A stretch of 64,000 bases of DNA from Cyclobacteriaceae bacterium (GCA_020436125.1 JAGQYK010000001.1:153946-217945); one strand, 5' to 3'. Counted from the first letter of the stretch, positions 44,821 to 56,083 are shown. Notes: a model not told the origin generated them from the letters alone. A program made the numbers and translations.

Positions 44821-46305
44821 ATGCCTCGCTTAAACCTGTCAACACATTCTTTCACGTCTGGACTTAAGCCCAACACATTAGGAATTTTGACTTTTATTCT
44901 CCTGCTGTTTTTAACTAGTTATTTTTCCGTTAAGCAGTATAATATAACTACGGATAGAGAATCTTTCGAAGCTTATGCGCTTGTTAATGAAGCAAAGAAT
45001 AGGATGCAGGAAGTATTCAGCTATAGTATTTCAGCGACAGAACTTCTTGCTTTTTTGGTTCAGGAATATGATGATGAGGCTATCAATGATTTTGATTCCA
45101 TAGCGGCCAAAATTCTACAGGCTCAAAAGTTTATTGATGCAATAGAATTATTGCCCGGGGGTACCATTTGCTGTGTCTATCCTTTAAAGGGAAACGAGCC
45201 TGTAATAGGTTATAATATTTTAGAAGACCCCACTCGCAACCGCGAAGCATTTGAAGCAATTGAAAGAAGGCAATTATTTTTCGCAGGACCATTTGCACTT
45301 AAGCAGGGGGGAACCGCAGTAGTGGGGCGTTTGCCAATTTTCAAGGGCGAAAAGTTTTGGGGGTTCTCAGCCGTATTGATAAAACTTTCTACTTTACTGG
45401 AAGCGGCTAATATTGATACCTTAGCACATAATGGATTTCAATTCCAGCTTTCTAAAATAAATCCTAATACTGGGAAGGAAGAATTTTTTCTTAAAGAAAA
45501 TGAAAAGGGTAAGAAGACCTATACTTCTCAGATGACAATTCCATCTGGGGAATTTAAGTTGTCAGTAACCAGGTTAGATAAAAGTAGTGCTGTGAAGGAG
45601 ACCATCCCAATTTTTGTTTTTGGTTTACTCCTCTCTTTTACCGCTGCAGGCTTTATAAGGGCGATGAGTAAAGCACCTGTTTTTCTTGGTCAGAAATTGG
45701 ATCAAAGTGAAAAGAATTACAGAAAAGTTTTTGAAAATACCTCTGAGGGGATTTTTAGAAGTACCATGGAGGGAAAACTGTTATTAGCTAATCCGTCTTT
45801 GGCTCGATTGTTTGGGTATGACTCACCAGATGAAATGATAAATCTGGTGGAAAATATCGGAGATCAGCTTTACTATTCTCCACAAGAGCGAGAACGGTTT
45901 TTAGGTGACTTACTCTTAAAGGGAGCGGTGACTAAGATGGAGTTCCAGAGCCTCACACGTGATAAGAAGAAAATATGGATTAGTATAAGTGCCCACCTTT
46001 CTTATGAAAAGGACAATACCATCTCTTATATTGAGGGAACGATCACTGATATTACAGTGAGAAAAAATGATCGAGATAAGTTAAATGAACAGTTTGAGGT
46101 GTTGATGAAGTATGCTTTTATCAATTCACATGAGGTAAGAGCACATGTGGCCACACTGCTTGGTTTGGTTAATTTATTTAATGAAGGGCATATCACTGAC
46201 AAAGAGAAAGACGATGTGATTAAACTTATTGCAGCTGAAACTGCTGCATTGGACAAAGTGATAAGAGGCCTCTCTACATTGATCAATGAAGTAGAGGAAT
46301 ATTAA
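44821..46305 (+). CDS. CHASE-PAS sensor with dimerisation helices but no ATPase domain
   Basis: A 494-residue membrane sensor. One N-terminal span (about 22-40) precedes an extracytoplasmic CHASE-like domain (about 55-240, with EAFEAIERRQLFFAGPFAL and GRLPIFKGEKFWGFSAVLIK). A second span (about 262-280) leads to a PAS domain (about 298-415). The final 65 residues contain an H-box-like N-S-H-E-V-R-A-H-V and a closing helix (LDKVIRGLSTLINEV). The protein stops there, so the HATPase domain is absent. The stop looks natural because a separate gene starts 27 bases later. Confidence 0.85.
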   Translation: MPRLNLSTHSFTSGLKPNTLGILTFILLLFLTSYFSVKQYNITTDRESFEAYALVNEAKNRMQEVFSYSISATELLAFLVQEYDDEAINDFDSIAAKILQAQKFIDAIELLPGGTICCVYPLKGNEPVIGYNILEDPTRNREAFEAIERRQLFFAGPFALKQGGTAVVGRLPIFKGEKFWGFSAVLIKLSTLLEAANIDTLAHNGFQFQLSKINPNTGKEEFFLKENEKGKKTYTSQMTIPSGEFKLSVTRLDKSSAVKETIPIFVFGLLLSFTAAGFIRAMSKAPVFLGQKLDQSEKNYRKVFENTSEGIFRSTMEGKLLLANPSLARLFGYDSPDEMINLVENIGDQLYYSPQERERFLGDLLLKGAVTKMEFQSLTRDKKKIWISISAHLSYEKDNTISYIEGTITDITVRKNDRDKLNEQFEVLMKYAFINSHEVRAHVATLLGLVNLFNEGHITDKEKDDVIKLIAAETAALDKVIRGLSTLINEVEEY

Positions 46306-46332
46306 TAAATTGCGCTCTCCTAAACCTACGCC

Positions 46333-46824
46333 ATGAACCTGGATAAATTTAAGGAGGAGTCAAAGAAAAACGCCAGAACCAATAAAGGATATCTCACCCG
46401 GTTAAAGCGATTGGACCCGCGTAAAGTGGATGCTGCATTTCACAAAATGCACGAAGAGGTATTTGAGGAAATAGATTGCCTTGATTGCGCCAATTGTTGC
46501 AAAACGACCAGCCCTATTTTTTATGAGACGGATATCGAAAGGGCTTCGAAAGCCCTTCGCATTAAACCAGGTGATTTTGTGGAAAAGTATTTGAGAATAG
46601 ATGAGGAGAAGGACTATGTGTTGAAATCATCACCTTGTCCATTTCTTGATGATGAAAATTATTGTGGTATCTATGAAAACAGACCAAAGGCCTGTCGCGA
46701 GTATCCTCACACCAATAGAAAAAAGATGGTACAAGTGATGGAACTCACTTATAAAAATACGATGGTTTGTCCCGCAGTATTGGAAATGGTAGAACGACTT
46801 AAGAAGTCCGGACTGGGTAAATAA
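46333..46824 (+). CDS. YkgJ-type cysteine cluster protein
   Basis: A 163-residue protein with the CxxCxxCC-type motif in CLDCANCCKTTSP and later C-P-F-L-D-D-E-N-Y-C-G-I-Y and RPKACREYPH cysteines, the YkgJ pattern for an Fe-S or zinc site. The function of the family is not well established. It follows the CHASE-PAS gene by 27 bases and could be co-transcribed. A strong hairpin separates it from trxA. Confidence 0.87.
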   Translation: MNLDKFKEESKKNARTNKGYLTRLKRLDPRKVDAAFHKMHEEVFEEIDCLDCANCCKTTSPIFYETDIERASKALRIKPGDFVEKYLRIDEEKDYVLKSSPCPFLDDENYCGIYENRPKACREYPHTNRKKMVQVMELTYKNTMVCPAVLEMVERLKKSGLGK

Positions 46825-46825
46825 A

Positions 46826-46855
46826 AAAGTCGCCCCAATGGATCAGGGCGACTTT
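46826..46855 (-). terminator. Hairpin terminator of trxA
   Basis: A perfect ten-base stem AAAGTCGCCC / GGGCGACTTT with a ten-base loop. In the minus direction it ends in a TTTTTT run, so it terminates trxA. It lies directly after the YkgJ-like stop and could also act on that gene. Confidence 0.75.
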
Positions 46856-46875
46856 GTCAAATATCAAAATCTTAT

Positions 46876-47199
46876 TTAGGCTACTTGAGCGGCAAGTTTT
46901 TGTGCTAACACAGATTTTGGTACTGCGCCCACTTGCTTATCAACGATCTCGCCTCCTTTGAAAACCAACAAAGTTGGGATGGAACGGATGCCAAATCGAC
47001 CCGCTACTCCGGGGTTTTCATCCACGTTAACTTTAGCAACAACAGCTTTGCCTTCATATTCACCTGCTAGCTCTTCTACAACTGGACCTATCATTTTACA
47101 AGGACCACACCATTCTGCCCAAAAATCTACTAACACAGGTTTATCTCCTTTGATTGCTTCATCAAAATTGGAATCGTTAAGTTCTAATGTTTTGCCCAT
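46876..47199 (-). CDS. trxA: Thioredoxin
   Basis: A 107-residue thioredoxin. The ATG at 47199 is preferred because it gives the usual N-terminus [16 protein letters not shown]; the frame extends 12 codons upstream. The redox centre is W-C31-G-P-C34-K, with the conserved cis-Pro region [12 protein letters not shown]. It reduces protein disulfides in the cytoplasm. A strong hairpin ends the transcript. Confidence 0.96.
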   Translation of the reverse strand: MGKTLELNDSNFDEAIKGDKPVLVDFWAEWCGPCKMIGPVVEELAGEYEGKAVVAKVNVDENPGVAGRFGIRSIPTLLVFKGGEIVDKQVGAVPKSVLAQKLAAQVA

Positions 47200-47245
47200 T
47201 TCGGTACGTTTATTATGTGTTATTAATATGTTCAAATAGCCAACA

Positions 47246-47253
47246 CAAATATA
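47246..47253 (-). promoter_or_regulatory. Bacteroidota -7 element of the trxA promoter
   Basis: On the minus strand TATATTTG matches the TAnnTTTG consensus exactly, about 47 bases before the trxA ATG. No clear TTG -33 element lies at the expected distance, so only the -7 box is supported. Confidence 0.4.
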
Positions 47254-47309
47254 GTTCTTTTTGTTCCTGTCGGGATACCGGTAACCAATTTCGTCACTAG
47301 GACGACCAA

Positions 47310-50300
47310 CTAAAAGACTACCTCAACCTGAAGATCTTGAATTTTCTTGATCTTCTTCACCATATCATTAATGGGCCTTACTCTGTATTTTCTGGATAAT
47401 AGTTCAAGGTTAATGTTTTCCTTGTCGTCTTGTAATCGGAGAAATAGGGGACAATCACCAGAAAACTCATTGCAAAGCTCTTCAATTTGAGTAATCATTT
47501 CAGAGCTAATGGAGGCGGTGTCCATCTTGAGTTGAAGGCCTTTTGTTCGTTTAAGCCCTAATTCATTCAATAAATCAATATTCCTGATTTTGAACTCCAA
47601 ACTTTGATCTCCCCAGGCTTTCCGCAGAATATTACCCTCCACAAACAAGAATAAGCCTGGCATGAGGAAGGATTTGTATTTCAAATAATCTTCGCTCCAC
47701 ATCATAAATTCAAACCGCCCGCTGTAATCCTCCAAAATCAATTTACCAAAAGGCTTGCCTGTCTTAGTCATGCGATGCTCCACAGAAGCTACAATTCCTC
47801 CTACTTTGGTTTCCCTTCCTTCATTCCCTTCTAATTCTGCCAGTTGGCTAAGCGATGTGTTGCAAAAGGCATCCATTTCAAATTTAAAATTATCCAATGG
47901 GTGGCCTGAAATGTATACGCCCACTACTTCTTTTTCAAAGTGAAGTTTTTCGATTTCACTGAAGGGCTCAATGGTATCTACTTTGGGCAATGGCATTTCG
48001 GTTCCAGAGGAGCCACCAAACATATTCACCTGTGCACTTTCGAGTTCTTGTTGCATTTTGGCAGCATATCGCGAAAGTTTTTCTGTCAAAGTGATATCTC
48101 CATCTTTTGCGTAAACAAATTGTCTTCTGTGAAAATCAGAAAAACAATCAAATGCACCCGACAGGGCCAGGCACTCCAACGTTTTCTTGTTCACTGCACG
48201 CTGGTTTACTCGAGTTGCAAATTCAAAAATATCTTTAAAGTGACCTTTGCTTTCCCTCTCTTTAATAATAGACTCAACGGCTGCTTCTCCAGCTCCTTTA
48301 ATGGCACCCAATCCAAATCTGATTTCTCCATTCTTATTCACTTCAAAGAATACACCCGATTCATTGATGTGTGGTCCTAGTACTTCAATGTTTTGTTTTC
48401 TGCATTCTTCAATAAAGAAGGTTACTTTATCCAGATTATTTTGAGAGTGAGTCAAAACGGCAGCCATATACTCTGCCGGATAATTGGCCTTGAGGTAAGC
48501 GGTCTGATAGGCAACTAAAGAATAACAGGTAGAGTGTGACTTGTTAAAGGCATACTGTGCAAATGCCTCCCAGTCCTTCCATATCTTTTCAGCTACACGC
48601 TCGTCATGTCCATTGCTCTTGCACCCAGCAATGAACTGATCCTTCATTTTGTCCAACACCTCTTTTTGCTTCTTTCCCATCGCTTTACGCAAAACGTCAG
48701 CATCTCCCTTAGAGAAATTCGCAAGCCGTTGAGAAAGGAGCATCACTTGCTCCTGATAAACTGTAATTCCATAGGTGTCCTCCAAAAATTCCTCCATGAT
48801 AGGGAGGTCATATTTGATGGGCTCCTTACCACTTTTACGGGCAATGAAGTTGGGAATGTATTCCATCGGACCCGGACGATACAGGGCGTTCATAGCAATC
48901 AGATCGGCCAGCTTATCAGGTTTTAATCCTTTTAAGTGGTTTTGCATTCCTTCCGACTCAAACTGAAATGTACCTGTGGTCTCACCGCGTTGGTAGAGTT
49001 GGAAAGTTTTCTTGTCATCGAGCGGAATAGTATCTATGTCGATTTCTACTCCGTGACGTTTTTTAATATTCTTTAAAGCAGTTTTGATAATGGTCAGGGT
49101 GGTGAGCCCCAGAAAGTCCATCTTCAGCATCCCTGCACTTTCTACTACACTGTTATCAAATTGAGTAACCAGCATTTCAGAATCACGTGCTGTAGAAACA
49201 GGCACCAGTGAGGTAAGTGCTTCAGGAGTAATGATCACTCCACAGGCATGCGTGCCTGTATTGCGCAGGGATCCTTCTAGAATGATAGCCTGCTTTAGTA
49301 CCTGAGCCCTTAAGTCGGTTCCTTTTTTAATATCATTTAACTCTTTTACTTCCTCAAAGGCTTTTTCAAGGGAGGTGCCGGGTCTTTCAGGAATGAGCTT
49401 GGCCATGTTATTGGCATCGGATAGCGGTAGCTCCATTACACGAGCGCAATCTCTTATCGATGACTTGGCAGCCATGGTGCCGTAGGTAATGATTTGGGCT
49501 ACCTGGTTTTTTCCATATTTTTCAATGACATATTGAAGAACTTTATCACGTCCTTCATCATCAAAGTCAATATCAATATCGGGAAGTGATATCCTGTCTG
49601 GGTTGAGGAAACGTTCGAATAGAAGATCATAGGCTATCGGATCCACGTTGGTAATGCCGGTACAATAAGCAACTGCAGATCCTGCTGCAGATCCCCGCCC
49701 CGGACCAACAGACACTCCCATCTCTCTCGCTTTACTGGTAAAGTCCTGTACAATCAAAAAGTATCCGGGATACCCGGTTTTCTTAATCGTTTCTAATTCG
49801 AAGTCCAGTCGTTCCCTGATCTCTTCAGTAATTTCAGGATAACGTTTCTTTGCCCCTTCATACGTAATGTGTCGCAAGTAATCATCTTCTGTTTCGAATT
49901 CTGGGGGGATGCCATACTTGGGGAGTAGCACGTTTTGACGTAAGTCATAAGCCTCAACCTTATTGACAATTTCGTTGACGGTTTCAATAGCTTCAGGAAG
50001 GTCATGAAAAAGTGATTTCATTTCCTTCTGCGACTTAAAGTAGAATTCGTTATTGGGCATGCCGTACCTATACCCGCGACCAGACCCAATAGGGGTGGAC
50101 TGAAATTCTCCTTCCTTTATGCAAAGCAATACATCATGCGCATTGGATTCTTCCTTCTGGAGGTAGTAGCACTCGTTGGCTGCGTAGTATTTTACATTGT
50201 ACTTCTTGCAGAATTTCAGCAATGTTTCATTGACACGATCTTCCTCTGGAAGACCATGGCGGTTCAGTTCAACGTAAAAATCATCTTTGAACAATTGATG

Positions 50301-51500
50301 CCACCATTGAAAGGCCTCTTCGGCTTGCCTTTCACCCACGTTCAAAATAAGATGGGGCACTTCACTGTGCAATCCACCGGTAGAGGCAATTAACCCCTCT
50401 CGATTTTGTTCAATCAGTTCTTTATCGATGCGGGGATAAATCCCATAAAGCCCTTCGGTAAAACCCAGAGAACTCAACTTGGCCAAATTCAAATAACCTT
50501 TTTTGTTTTTGGCGAAGAGAACCTGGTTATATCGTTTATCAGGATTGTCTTTGGTGAACTTGAGTTTTAATCTTTCTTCAGCTAAAAAAAACTCGCAGCC
50601 TACTATTGGTTTTATTTCATGCTTGAGTGCCTCGGTTACAAACTTGAAAGCACCATACATGTTGCCCAAGTCAGTAAGCGCCACCGCAGGTAGGTTTTCT
50701 TCTTTGGCTTTGGCAATAATGGCTTTGACAGGAGGGGTGGCCTGTAGAACGGAATATTGTGAATGGGTATGAAGATGGCTAAACGGAAGATCAATGAGAT
50801 CTTTAGCATCTACATGTCCGTTGTAATCAACATCTCCAGTCTTTTCTCGTTTGGTGGAGTTGCCCGCATCAAGACTGGGTTCTTCATACTCAATGTCAGC
50901 GATGTCGGTGTCATCAAGTGGACTAACTACTTTCTCTTGAATCAATCCGAAGAATGACCTTGCTGTTGCATCTACATCATATGCTGCATCATGGGCGTCT
51001 TCGATGTCCTTCCCAAAAAGTTTGTGGTGTAGTTCATTCAGGCGAGGCATTTTTAATCTGCCTCCAATTCCCCCTTTTAGTTGACAGAATTCTGTGGAAG
51101 CAATTCCGGTGTCGAGTCTTTCGAGGCTAAGAAAAAAATCAGGCTGGAGAGATTGTCGTATATATTCAGCACCAATAATATTGATATCAAATTCAATATT
51201 GTGCCCTACCAAAAGTTTGGTGCGATCAAGATCCTTGATAAAGATCTCCATCACCTTAGATAACTCGATACCTTCTTCTTGTGCCCTCTTCGTGCTTATT
51301 CCATGTATTTGCTCCGCATTAAAGGGAATGTCAAAGCCGTCAGGTTGTATAATGTAGCTATGCTGTGAAAGGAGCCCGCCTTTATTATCATGCAGTTGCC
51401 AGGCCAATTGAACCAACCGGGGCCAGTTGTCCAAATCCGTTATGGGTGCAGTCTTATTATGCGGAATCCCAGTGGTTTCCGTATCAAAGATTAAGTACAT
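47310..51500 (-). CDS. dnaE: DNA polymerase III alpha subunit DnaE with N-terminal proofreading exonuclease
   Basis: A 1,396-residue replicative polymerase. Residues 1 to about 190 form a DnaQ-like 3'-5' exonuclease: F-D6-T-E8-T-T-G (Exo I), [10 protein letters not shown] (Exo II) and [10 protein letters not shown] (Exo III). The PHP domain follows ([11 protein letters not shown], about 240), then the polymerase core with [15 protein letters not shown] near residue 640 carrying catalytic Asp, the GRGSAAGS motif, and a C-terminal OB-fold region ([19 protein letters not shown]). Most bacterial DnaE are near 1,150 residues; the extra length is the fused exonuclease. It may proofread in cis. Confidence 0.95.
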   Translation of the reverse strand: MYLIFDTETTGIPHNKTAPITDLDNWPRLVQLAWQLHDNKGGLLSQHSYIIQPDGFDIPFNAEQIHGISTKRAQEEGIELSKVMEIFIKDLDRTKLLVGHNIEFDINIIGAEYIRQSLQPDFFLSLERLDTGIASTEFCQLKGGIGGRLKMPRLNELHHKLFGKDIEDAHDAAYDVDATARSFFGLIQEKVVSPLDDTDIADIEYEEPSLDAGNSTKREKTGDVDYNGHVDAKDLIDLPFSHLHTHSQYSVLQATPPVKAIIAKAKEENLPAVALTDLGNMYGAFKFVTEALKHEIKPIVGCEFFLAEERLKLKFTKDNPDKRYNQVLFAKNKKGYLNLAKLSSLGFTEGLYGIYPRIDKELIEQNREGLIASTGGLHSEVPHLILNVGERQAEEAFQWWHQLFKDDFYVELNRHGLPEEDRVNETLLKFCKKYNVKYYAANECYYLQKEESNAHDVLLCIKEGEFQSTPIGSGRGYRYGMPNNEFYFKSQKEMKSLFHDLPEAIETVNEIVNKVEAYDLRQNVLLPKYGIPPEFETEDDYLRHITYEGAKKRYPEITEEIRERLDFELETIKKTGYPGYFLIVQDFTSKAREMGVSVGPGRGSAAGSAVAYCTGITNVDPIAYDLLFERFLNPDRISLPDIDIDFDDEGRDKVLQYVIEKYGKNQVAQIITYGTMAAKSSIRDCARVMELPLSDANNMAKLIPERPGTSLEKAFEEVKELNDIKKGTDLRAQVLKQAIILEGSLRNTGTHACGVIITPEALTSLVPVSTARDSEMLVTQFDNSVVESAGMLKMDFLGLTTLTIIKTALKNIKKRHGVEIDIDTIPLDDKKTFQLYQRGETTGTFQFESEGMQNHLKGLKPDKLADLIAMNALYRPGPMEYIPNFIARKSGKEPIKYDLPIMEEFLEDTYGITVYQEQVMLLSQRLANFSKGDADVLRKAMGKKQKEVLDKMKDQFIAGCKSNGHDERVAEKIWKDWEAFAQYAFNKSHSTCYSLVAYQTAYLKANYPAEYMAAVLTHSQNNLDKVTFFIEECRKQNIEVLGPHINESGVFFEVNKNGEIRFGLGAIKGAGEAAVESIIKERESKGHFKDIFEFATRVNQRAVNKKTLECLALSGAFDCFSDFHRRQFVYAKDGDITLTEKLSRYAAKMQQELESAQVNMFGGSSGTEMPLPKVDTIEPFSEIEKLHFEKEVVGVYISGHPLDNFKFEMDAFCNTSLSQLAELEGNEGRETKVGGIVASVEHRMTKTGKPFGKLILEDYSGRFEFMMWSEDYLKYKSFLMPGLFLFVEGNILRKAWGDQSLEFKIRNIDLLNELGLKRTKGLQLKMDTASISSEMITQIEELCNEFSGDCPLFLRLQDDKENINLELLSRKYRVRPINDMVKKIKKIQDLQVEVVF

Positions 51501-51705
51501 CGAGAAAGGTTAGTGGTTGTTCAAAATGTAAAAATACGTTTAATGAGGAGGGTGGGCAACAACTAAATCACTATCGAATTCTATCCCAAAATGAGAAATA
51601 ATTCCTAAATATAGATTAAAAAACTACCAATAAGGCCAAATTTAGCTGATTTGGCACTTGGAGCGGGGTTTGATCTTGATGACGTGTTATTTAAAAGTAA
51701 ACGTC

Positions 51706-51810
51706 ATGAACTGGGTTAAAGCATTTAAAGATTTTATAAAAAAGCATTGGTTCCTATTTATCATGTTGGGGGTAATGTCTCTTGTCTTTTTATTGTTTAA
51801 AATCCTGTAA
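51706..51810 (+). CDS. Possible 34-residue single-span membrane peptide
   Basis: An ATG at 51706 opens 34 codons ending in TAA. The product MNWVKAFKDFIKKHWFLFIM... has a basic amphipathic N-terminus and one hydrophobic span ending FKIL. It lies on the same strand, 190 bases upstream of sdhC, so it may be an independent small protein. Short length gives limited support. Confidence 0.4.
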   Translation: MNWVKAFKDFIKKHWFLFIMLGVMSLVFLLFKIL

Positions 51811-51914
51811 CAGGCTAATGGTGTTTATGATCTAATAGCTTAAAAATCGATCCTCAAATTGTTTGTTAAGCCTTTCAAGAGTATTTTTGACACGTTTCGA
51901 AAATAGCACAACGC

Positions 51915-51948
51915 TTTTGAAATGCGTAAGGAGTGTTTTTCACTTTTG
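51915..51948 (+). promoter_or_regulatory. Possible promoter of the sdhCAB operon
   Basis: TTTTG at 51915-51919 and CACTTTTG at 51941-51948 are separated by 21 bases. The second element fits TAnnTTTG except for its first base. The leader to the sdhC ATG at 52001 is about 50 bases. The call rests on motif and spacing only. Confidence 0.45.
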
Positions 51949-52000
51949 ATCTTCAAGGTCAAACCTGAGCATTCTGACTAAAGACAAAAAACAATAACGG

Positions 52001-52672
52001 ATGAAATGGTTTACAACCCTCTTCTCAAGTGCACTTGGAAGAAAATTGCTCATGGCCTTAACAGGCCTCTTCTTGATTACCTTCTTAGTAGTTCATCTTA
52101 TTGGTAACCTTCAGCTCCTCAAGGACGATGGTGGCCAGGCCTTTAATATCTATTCCGAATTCATGGGACACAACCCGCTGATTCAAACGATATCCAAGGT
52201 CAACTTTGCGCTGATAATGATCCATGTGGTTTGGGCCATCTTGATAACCAGACAAAACCGAGCCGCGAGAGGTCAGGGCTATGCTATCAATAATAAGTCT
52301 TCGCACTGGACTTCCCGAAACATGGGAATACTAGGAACGATTGTATTGATATTTCTTGTAGTACACCTTCGTCACTTTTATGCAGAGTTGCATTGGGGAA
52401 CTACCCCTATGGTAACTTACGATGGTAAAGAAATGAACGATGCGTATACTTTGGTAGCTTATTGGTTCAGCAAAGCATGGTATTCCGGTTTATATGTAGT
52501 GTGTATGATTGGACTTGCCTTTCACTTATGGCATGGCTTTGCGAGTGCATTTCAGACCTTAGGTCTAAACCATGTGAAGTACAATCCTGTTATAAGTTTT
52601 GTAGGAAGAGCTTTTGCGATTATCGTCCCAGCTCTTTTTGCACTTATTCCAATAATGATGTTTTTAAAATAA
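52001..52672 (+). CDS. sdhC: Succinate dehydrogenase/fumarate reductase cytochrome b subunit
   Basis: A 223-residue membrane anchor with five hydrophobic segments and multiple His expected to bind two b hemes (VVHLIGNLQLL, MIHVVWAIL, FLVVHLRHFYAEL, FHLWHGFASAFQTLG). This is the single-anchor, diheme type typical of Bacteroidota and Wolinella-like complexes, so no sdhD is needed. It passes electrons between SdhB and menaquinone. It is followed by sdhA at 18 bases and sdhB, forming one operon. Confidence 0.95.
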   Translation: MKWFTTLFSSALGRKLLMALTGLFLITFLVVHLIGNLQLLKDDGGQAFNIYSEFMGHNPLIQTISKVNFALIMIHVVWAILITRQNRAARGQGYAINNKSSHWTSRNMGILGTIVLIFLVVHLRHFYAELHWGTTPMVTYDGKEMNDAYTLVAYWFSKAWYSGLYVVCMIGLAFHLWHGFASAFQTLGLNHVKYNPVISFVGRAFAIIVPALFALIPIMMFLK

Positions 52673-52690
52673 TATAGCCATTCAAGTATT

Positions 52691-54610
52691 ATGACGCTAG
52701 ATTCTAAGATTCCTGAAGGCCCAATAGGCGAGAAATGGACCAAGCATAAGTTTAACCTGAAATTGGTCAATCCGGCCAATAAGAGGAAGTACAAGGTTAT
52801 TGTGGTCGGTACAGGATTGGCTGGAGCCTCTGCAGCCGCTTCATTGGCTGAATTGGGCTACAACGTGAAAGCATTCTGCTTTCAGGACAGTCCAAGAAGA
52901 GCACACAGTATTGCTGCACAAGGGGGTATCAATGCCGCCAAGAACTATCAAAATGATGGGGACAGCGTCTACAGACTTTTTTATGATACCGTAAAAGGTG
53001 GCGACTATCGTTCTCGCGAAGGTAATGTGCACCGATTGGCGGAAGTCAGTGTCAATATCATCGACCAGTGTGTGGCGCAGGGTGTGCCATTTGCTAGAGA
53101 GTATGGTGGATTGCTGGATAATCGCTCTTTTGGTGGAGCACAGGTATCAAGAACATTTTATGCCAGAGGGCAAACCGGACAACAATTGTTGCTGGGTGCC
53201 TATAGCGCACTCAACAGACAGATAGCCAACGGAAAGGTGGAGATGCACCCCCGTACGGAAATGCTGGACTTGGTAATGGTAGATGGTAAAGCCCGTGGTA
53301 TTATTACCAGAAATTTAATCACTGGAAAGATTGAATCACACAGTGCGCATGCTGTATTGCTGTGCACCGGTGGTTACGGAAACGTTTTCTTTTTGTCTAC
53401 CAATGCTAAGGGCTCTAATGCTACTGCGGCATGGCGTGCCCACAAGAAGGGCGCTTTATTTGGCAACCCTTGTTTCACACAAATCCATCCTACTTGTATT
53501 CCTGTTTCAGGAGATCATCAATCGAAATTGACACTAATGTCGGAGTCGTTGAGAAATGATGGTAGAGTATGGGTGCCTAAAACAGCTAAACCCGGATTGA
53601 AAGCGAAAGACGCTGTTAATATTCCTGAAGAGGAACGCGACTATTACCTGGAAAGAAAATATCCTTCATTTGGTAATTTGGTTCCACGTGATGTGGCTTC
53701 AAGAAATGCAAAAGAAGTATGTGACGAAGGAAGGGGAGTTGGTTCTGGGTTAGCCGTATTTCTTGATTTCTCTGATGCGATAAAACGCTTGGGTAAGGAT
53801 AGCATCGAAGCAAAGTATGGTAACCTCTTCGATATGTATGCGCAGATCACAGGCGACAATCCTTATGAAATGCCGATGATGATTTATCCGGCTGTTCACT
53901 ATACTATGGGAGGTCTGTGGGTAGATTATAATTTGATGACGAATGTGCCCGGACTTTATGCGTTGGGCGAAGCTAACTTCTCTGATCATGGCGCCAACCG
54001 ATTGGGAGCAAGTGCCTTGATGCAAGGATTGGCTGATGGATACTTTGTTATCCCTTACACACTTGGTGATTACCTTGCGAACCTACCTTATGAGGAGGTT
54101 GGTACAGACCGACCTGAGTTTAAGGAGGCCATGGAAAACGTGAAGAGTAGAGTGGAAAAACTCTTAAGCATTAAAGGAAATAAAACGGTCGATCAATTCC
54201 ATCGAGAGTTAGGGCTTACCATGTGGGAATATTGTGGTATGTCACGCACGGAGGAAGGACTTAAGACTGCTAAAAAGAAAATTCAGGAACTAAGAAAAGA
54301 GTTCTGGGAAAATGTAAACGTGGTAGGTGGATCAGGAGAACTCAATCAGGAGTTGGAAAAAGCAGGTCGCGTTGCAGATTTTATGGAATTGGGTGAGCTG
54401 ATGGTAGATGATGCCCTTAATAGATCAGAATCGTGTGGAGGTCACTTCCGTGAAGAATCACAGACTCCTGAAGGAGAGGCAAAAAGAAAAGACGATGAAT
54501 TCTCATATGTTGCCGCTTGGGAATACAAAGGTGATAATCAGCCTGAGGAACTTCACAAGGAGGAACTGAAATTTGAAAATGTAAAACTCACACAGCGTAG
54601 CTACAAATAA
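52691..54610 (+). CDS. sdhA: Succinate dehydrogenase flavoprotein subunit
   Basis: A 639-residue flavoprotein. The dinucleotide fold is V-V-G40-T-G42-L-A-G45, H72 in [11 protein letters not shown] is the covalent FAD attachment histidine, and the catalytic region includes THPTCIP-like [11 protein letters not shown] and the C-terminal [17 protein letters not shown]. It oxidises succinate to fumarate in the TCA cycle on the cytoplasmic membrane face. It is flanked closely by sdhC and sdhB (2 bases to sdhB). Length is typical of the diheme group. Confidence 0.97.
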   Translation: MTLDSKIPEGPIGEKWTKHKFNLKLVNPANKRKYKVIVVGTGLAGASAAASLAELGYNVKAFCFQDSPRRAHSIAAQGGINAAKNYQNDGDSVYRLFYDTVKGGDYRSREGNVHRLAEVSVNIIDQCVAQGVPFAREYGGLLDNRSFGGAQVSRTFYARGQTGQQLLLGAYSALNRQIANGKVEMHPRTEMLDLVMVDGKARGIITRNLITGKIESHSAHAVLLCTGGYGNVFFLSTNAKGSNATAAWRAHKKGALFGNPCFTQIHPTCIPVSGDHQSKLTLMSESLRNDGRVWVPKTAKPGLKAKDAVNIPEEERDYYLERKYPSFGNLVPRDVASRNAKEVCDEGRGVGSGLAVFLDFSDAIKRLGKDSIEAKYGNLFDMYAQITGDNPYEMPMMIYPAVHYTMGGLWVDYNLMTNVPGLYALGEANFSDHGANRLGASALMQGLADGYFVIPYTLGDYLANLPYEEVGTDRPEFKEAMENVKSRVEKLLSIKGNKTVDQFHRELGLTMWEYCGMSRTEEGLKTAKKKIQELRKEFWENVNVVGGSGELNQELEKAGRVADFMELGELMVDDALNRSESCGGHFREESQTPEGEAKRKDDEFSYVAAWEYKGDNQPEELHKEELKFENVKLTQRSYK

Positions 54611-54612
54611 TT

Positions 54613-55362
54613 ATGAAGATCACATTAAAAGTTTGGAGACAAAAAAACAGCGAATCGAAGGGAGCATTTAAAACGTATCCCGTTGACGGTGTGTCAGAAG
54701 ATATGTCCTTCCTTGAAATGATAGATATTCTGAACGAAAGCCTGGTGAAGAAGAATGAGGAACCCATCGCTTTTGATCACGACTGTCGTGAAGGTATCTG
54801 TGGTATGTGTAGTCTTTATATTAACGGGCGTCCTCACGGACCTGTGCAGACTACGACTTGCCAGCTACATATGAGATCATTCAAAGATGGTGAAACAATT
54901 ACCGTGGAGCCATGGCGGGCAAAGCCATTTCCAGTGGTAAAAGACCTGGTAGTCGATCGTGCTGCGTTTGATAGAATTCAGCAGGCGGGTGGATATGTAT
55001 CTGTCAACACGGGTGGTGTACCTGATGCTAACGAAATTCCAATTCCTAAAAGAATTGCCGATGAAGCGTTTGACTCAGCGACCTGTATTGGTTGTGGTGC
55101 CTGTGTAGCAGCTTGTAAAAATGCGAGTGCCATGCTTTTTGTGAGTGCAAAGGTATCTCAGTTTGCCTTGTTGCCACAAGGGCAGGTGGAAAGGAAAACC
55201 CGCGTAGAAAAAATGGTGGCACAAATGGATGAAGAAGGTTTTGGAGCGTGTACCAATACAAAAGCTTGCGAGGCCGAATGTCCAAAAGACATCAAGATTA
55301 CTAACATCGCACGACTCAATAGAGAATATTTCAGTGCTAAAATGACCTCGAATAACGTCTAG
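54613..55362 (+). CDS. sdhB: Succinate dehydrogenase iron-sulfur subunit
   Basis: A 249-residue electron-transfer subunit. The plant-type 2Fe-2S ligands are C58, C63, C66 and C83 ([14 protein letters not shown] ... TTC). The C-terminal half has ferredoxin-like clusters, C158-I-G-C161-G-A-C164-V-A-A-C168 and the [15 protein letters not shown] segment for the 4Fe-4S and 3Fe-4S centres. It starts 2 bases after sdhA and ends the operon at a strong palindromic terminator. Confidence 0.97.
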   Translation: MKITLKVWRQKNSESKGAFKTYPVDGVSEDMSFLEMIDILNESLVKKNEEPIAFDHDCREGICGMCSLYINGRPHGPVQTTTCQLHMRSFKDGETITVEPWRAKPFPVVKDLVVDRAAFDRIQQAGGYVSVNTGGVPDANEIPIPKRIADEAFDSATCIGCGACVAACKNASAMLFVSAKVSQFALLPQGQVERKTRVEKMVAQMDEEGFGACTNTKACEAECPKDIKITNIARLNREYFSAKMTSNNV

Positions 55363-55373
55363 TTTCTTACCCA

Positions 55374-55413
55374 TAAAAAAAGGCCACCTTGAATTCAAGG
55401 TGGCCTTTTTTTA
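55374..55413. terminator. Perfect palindromic bidirectional terminator
   Basis: A 40-base perfect palindrome centred on GAATTC: A7-GGCCACCTTGAATTCAAGG-type arm mirrored to TGGCC-T7. The A and T runs on each side make it a terminator for both sdhCAB (plus) and the lipoprotein gene at 55429 (minus). Confidence 0.9.
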
Positions 55414-55428
55414 TGTTTTCAATTTAGA

Positions 55429-55932
55429 TTATTCGCTTTTACATACTCCGATTCCAACACGGCCATTAAACCCTTTGCTGGCAATGGATCCGATATTCCC
55501 TCCGGCCAACACAATGTCTCTTTCAGGGCCTACATCAGATAAGTGTACCTTAATAGAGGCTTCCAATCCAATGAGCTCATTGTAACTGAGTGGGGTTTCA
55601 TTGGCCAGTTGTACGAAATTTGTTTCACTACGGCCAGTGCTACCAACTACCGGATTGAGGAGGGCAGCTACTTCTGCATCAGGTTCGGAAATATCTCCCA
55701 AATGCAAATGAACAGGCAATTTTACATCTCCGTCTGTTCCCTGCAGCTCTACCAAAATCAAAGCGGAGCCGTCTCGTTTTTCTTTAAAAGTGACCGTTCC
55801 GCTTACCGCAAAATCTGACGTTTGCTGAAGGGCATATGTAGCCTCATTTCCTGTAAAATCTGATACACTTTGACTTTCTTCACAGCCGTAAAGTGCCAAA
55901 ATTATTACCAGAGCTCCTATCCAACTTTTCAT
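55429..55932 (-). CDS. CHRD-like lipoprotein
   Basis: A 167-residue protein with a signal and lipobox (L-A-L-Y-G-C). The mature part is beta-rich, with GTVTFKEKRDGSALILVEL, LPVHLHLGDIS and SIKVHLSDVGPERDIVLAGGNIG, which resembles CHRD-type domains where a central His-rich strand 'H-x-H-x-G' occurs. No enzyme function is established. It shares the palindromic terminator with sdhB. Confidence 0.65.
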   Translation of the reverse strand: MKSWIGALVIILALYGCEESQSVSDFTGNEATYALQQTSDFAVSGTVTFKEKRDGSALILVELQGTDGDVKLPVHLHLGDISEPDAEVAALLNPVVGSTGRSETNFVQLANETPLSYNELIGLEASIKVHLSDVGPERDIVLAGGNIGSIASKGFNGRVGIGVCKSE

Positions 55933-56083
55933 AATTACTTCCGTTCTATGTTAAAATTACAATATTTTAAACGATCTTAACTTGTCCTACCGTATTAACA
56001 AAGTAGATTTGTTTTCAATTATCCGGCCTTTTTGGCACGGATGTGGTTATAACAGTATAACAAGCACATTAACCTTTTAGTTG

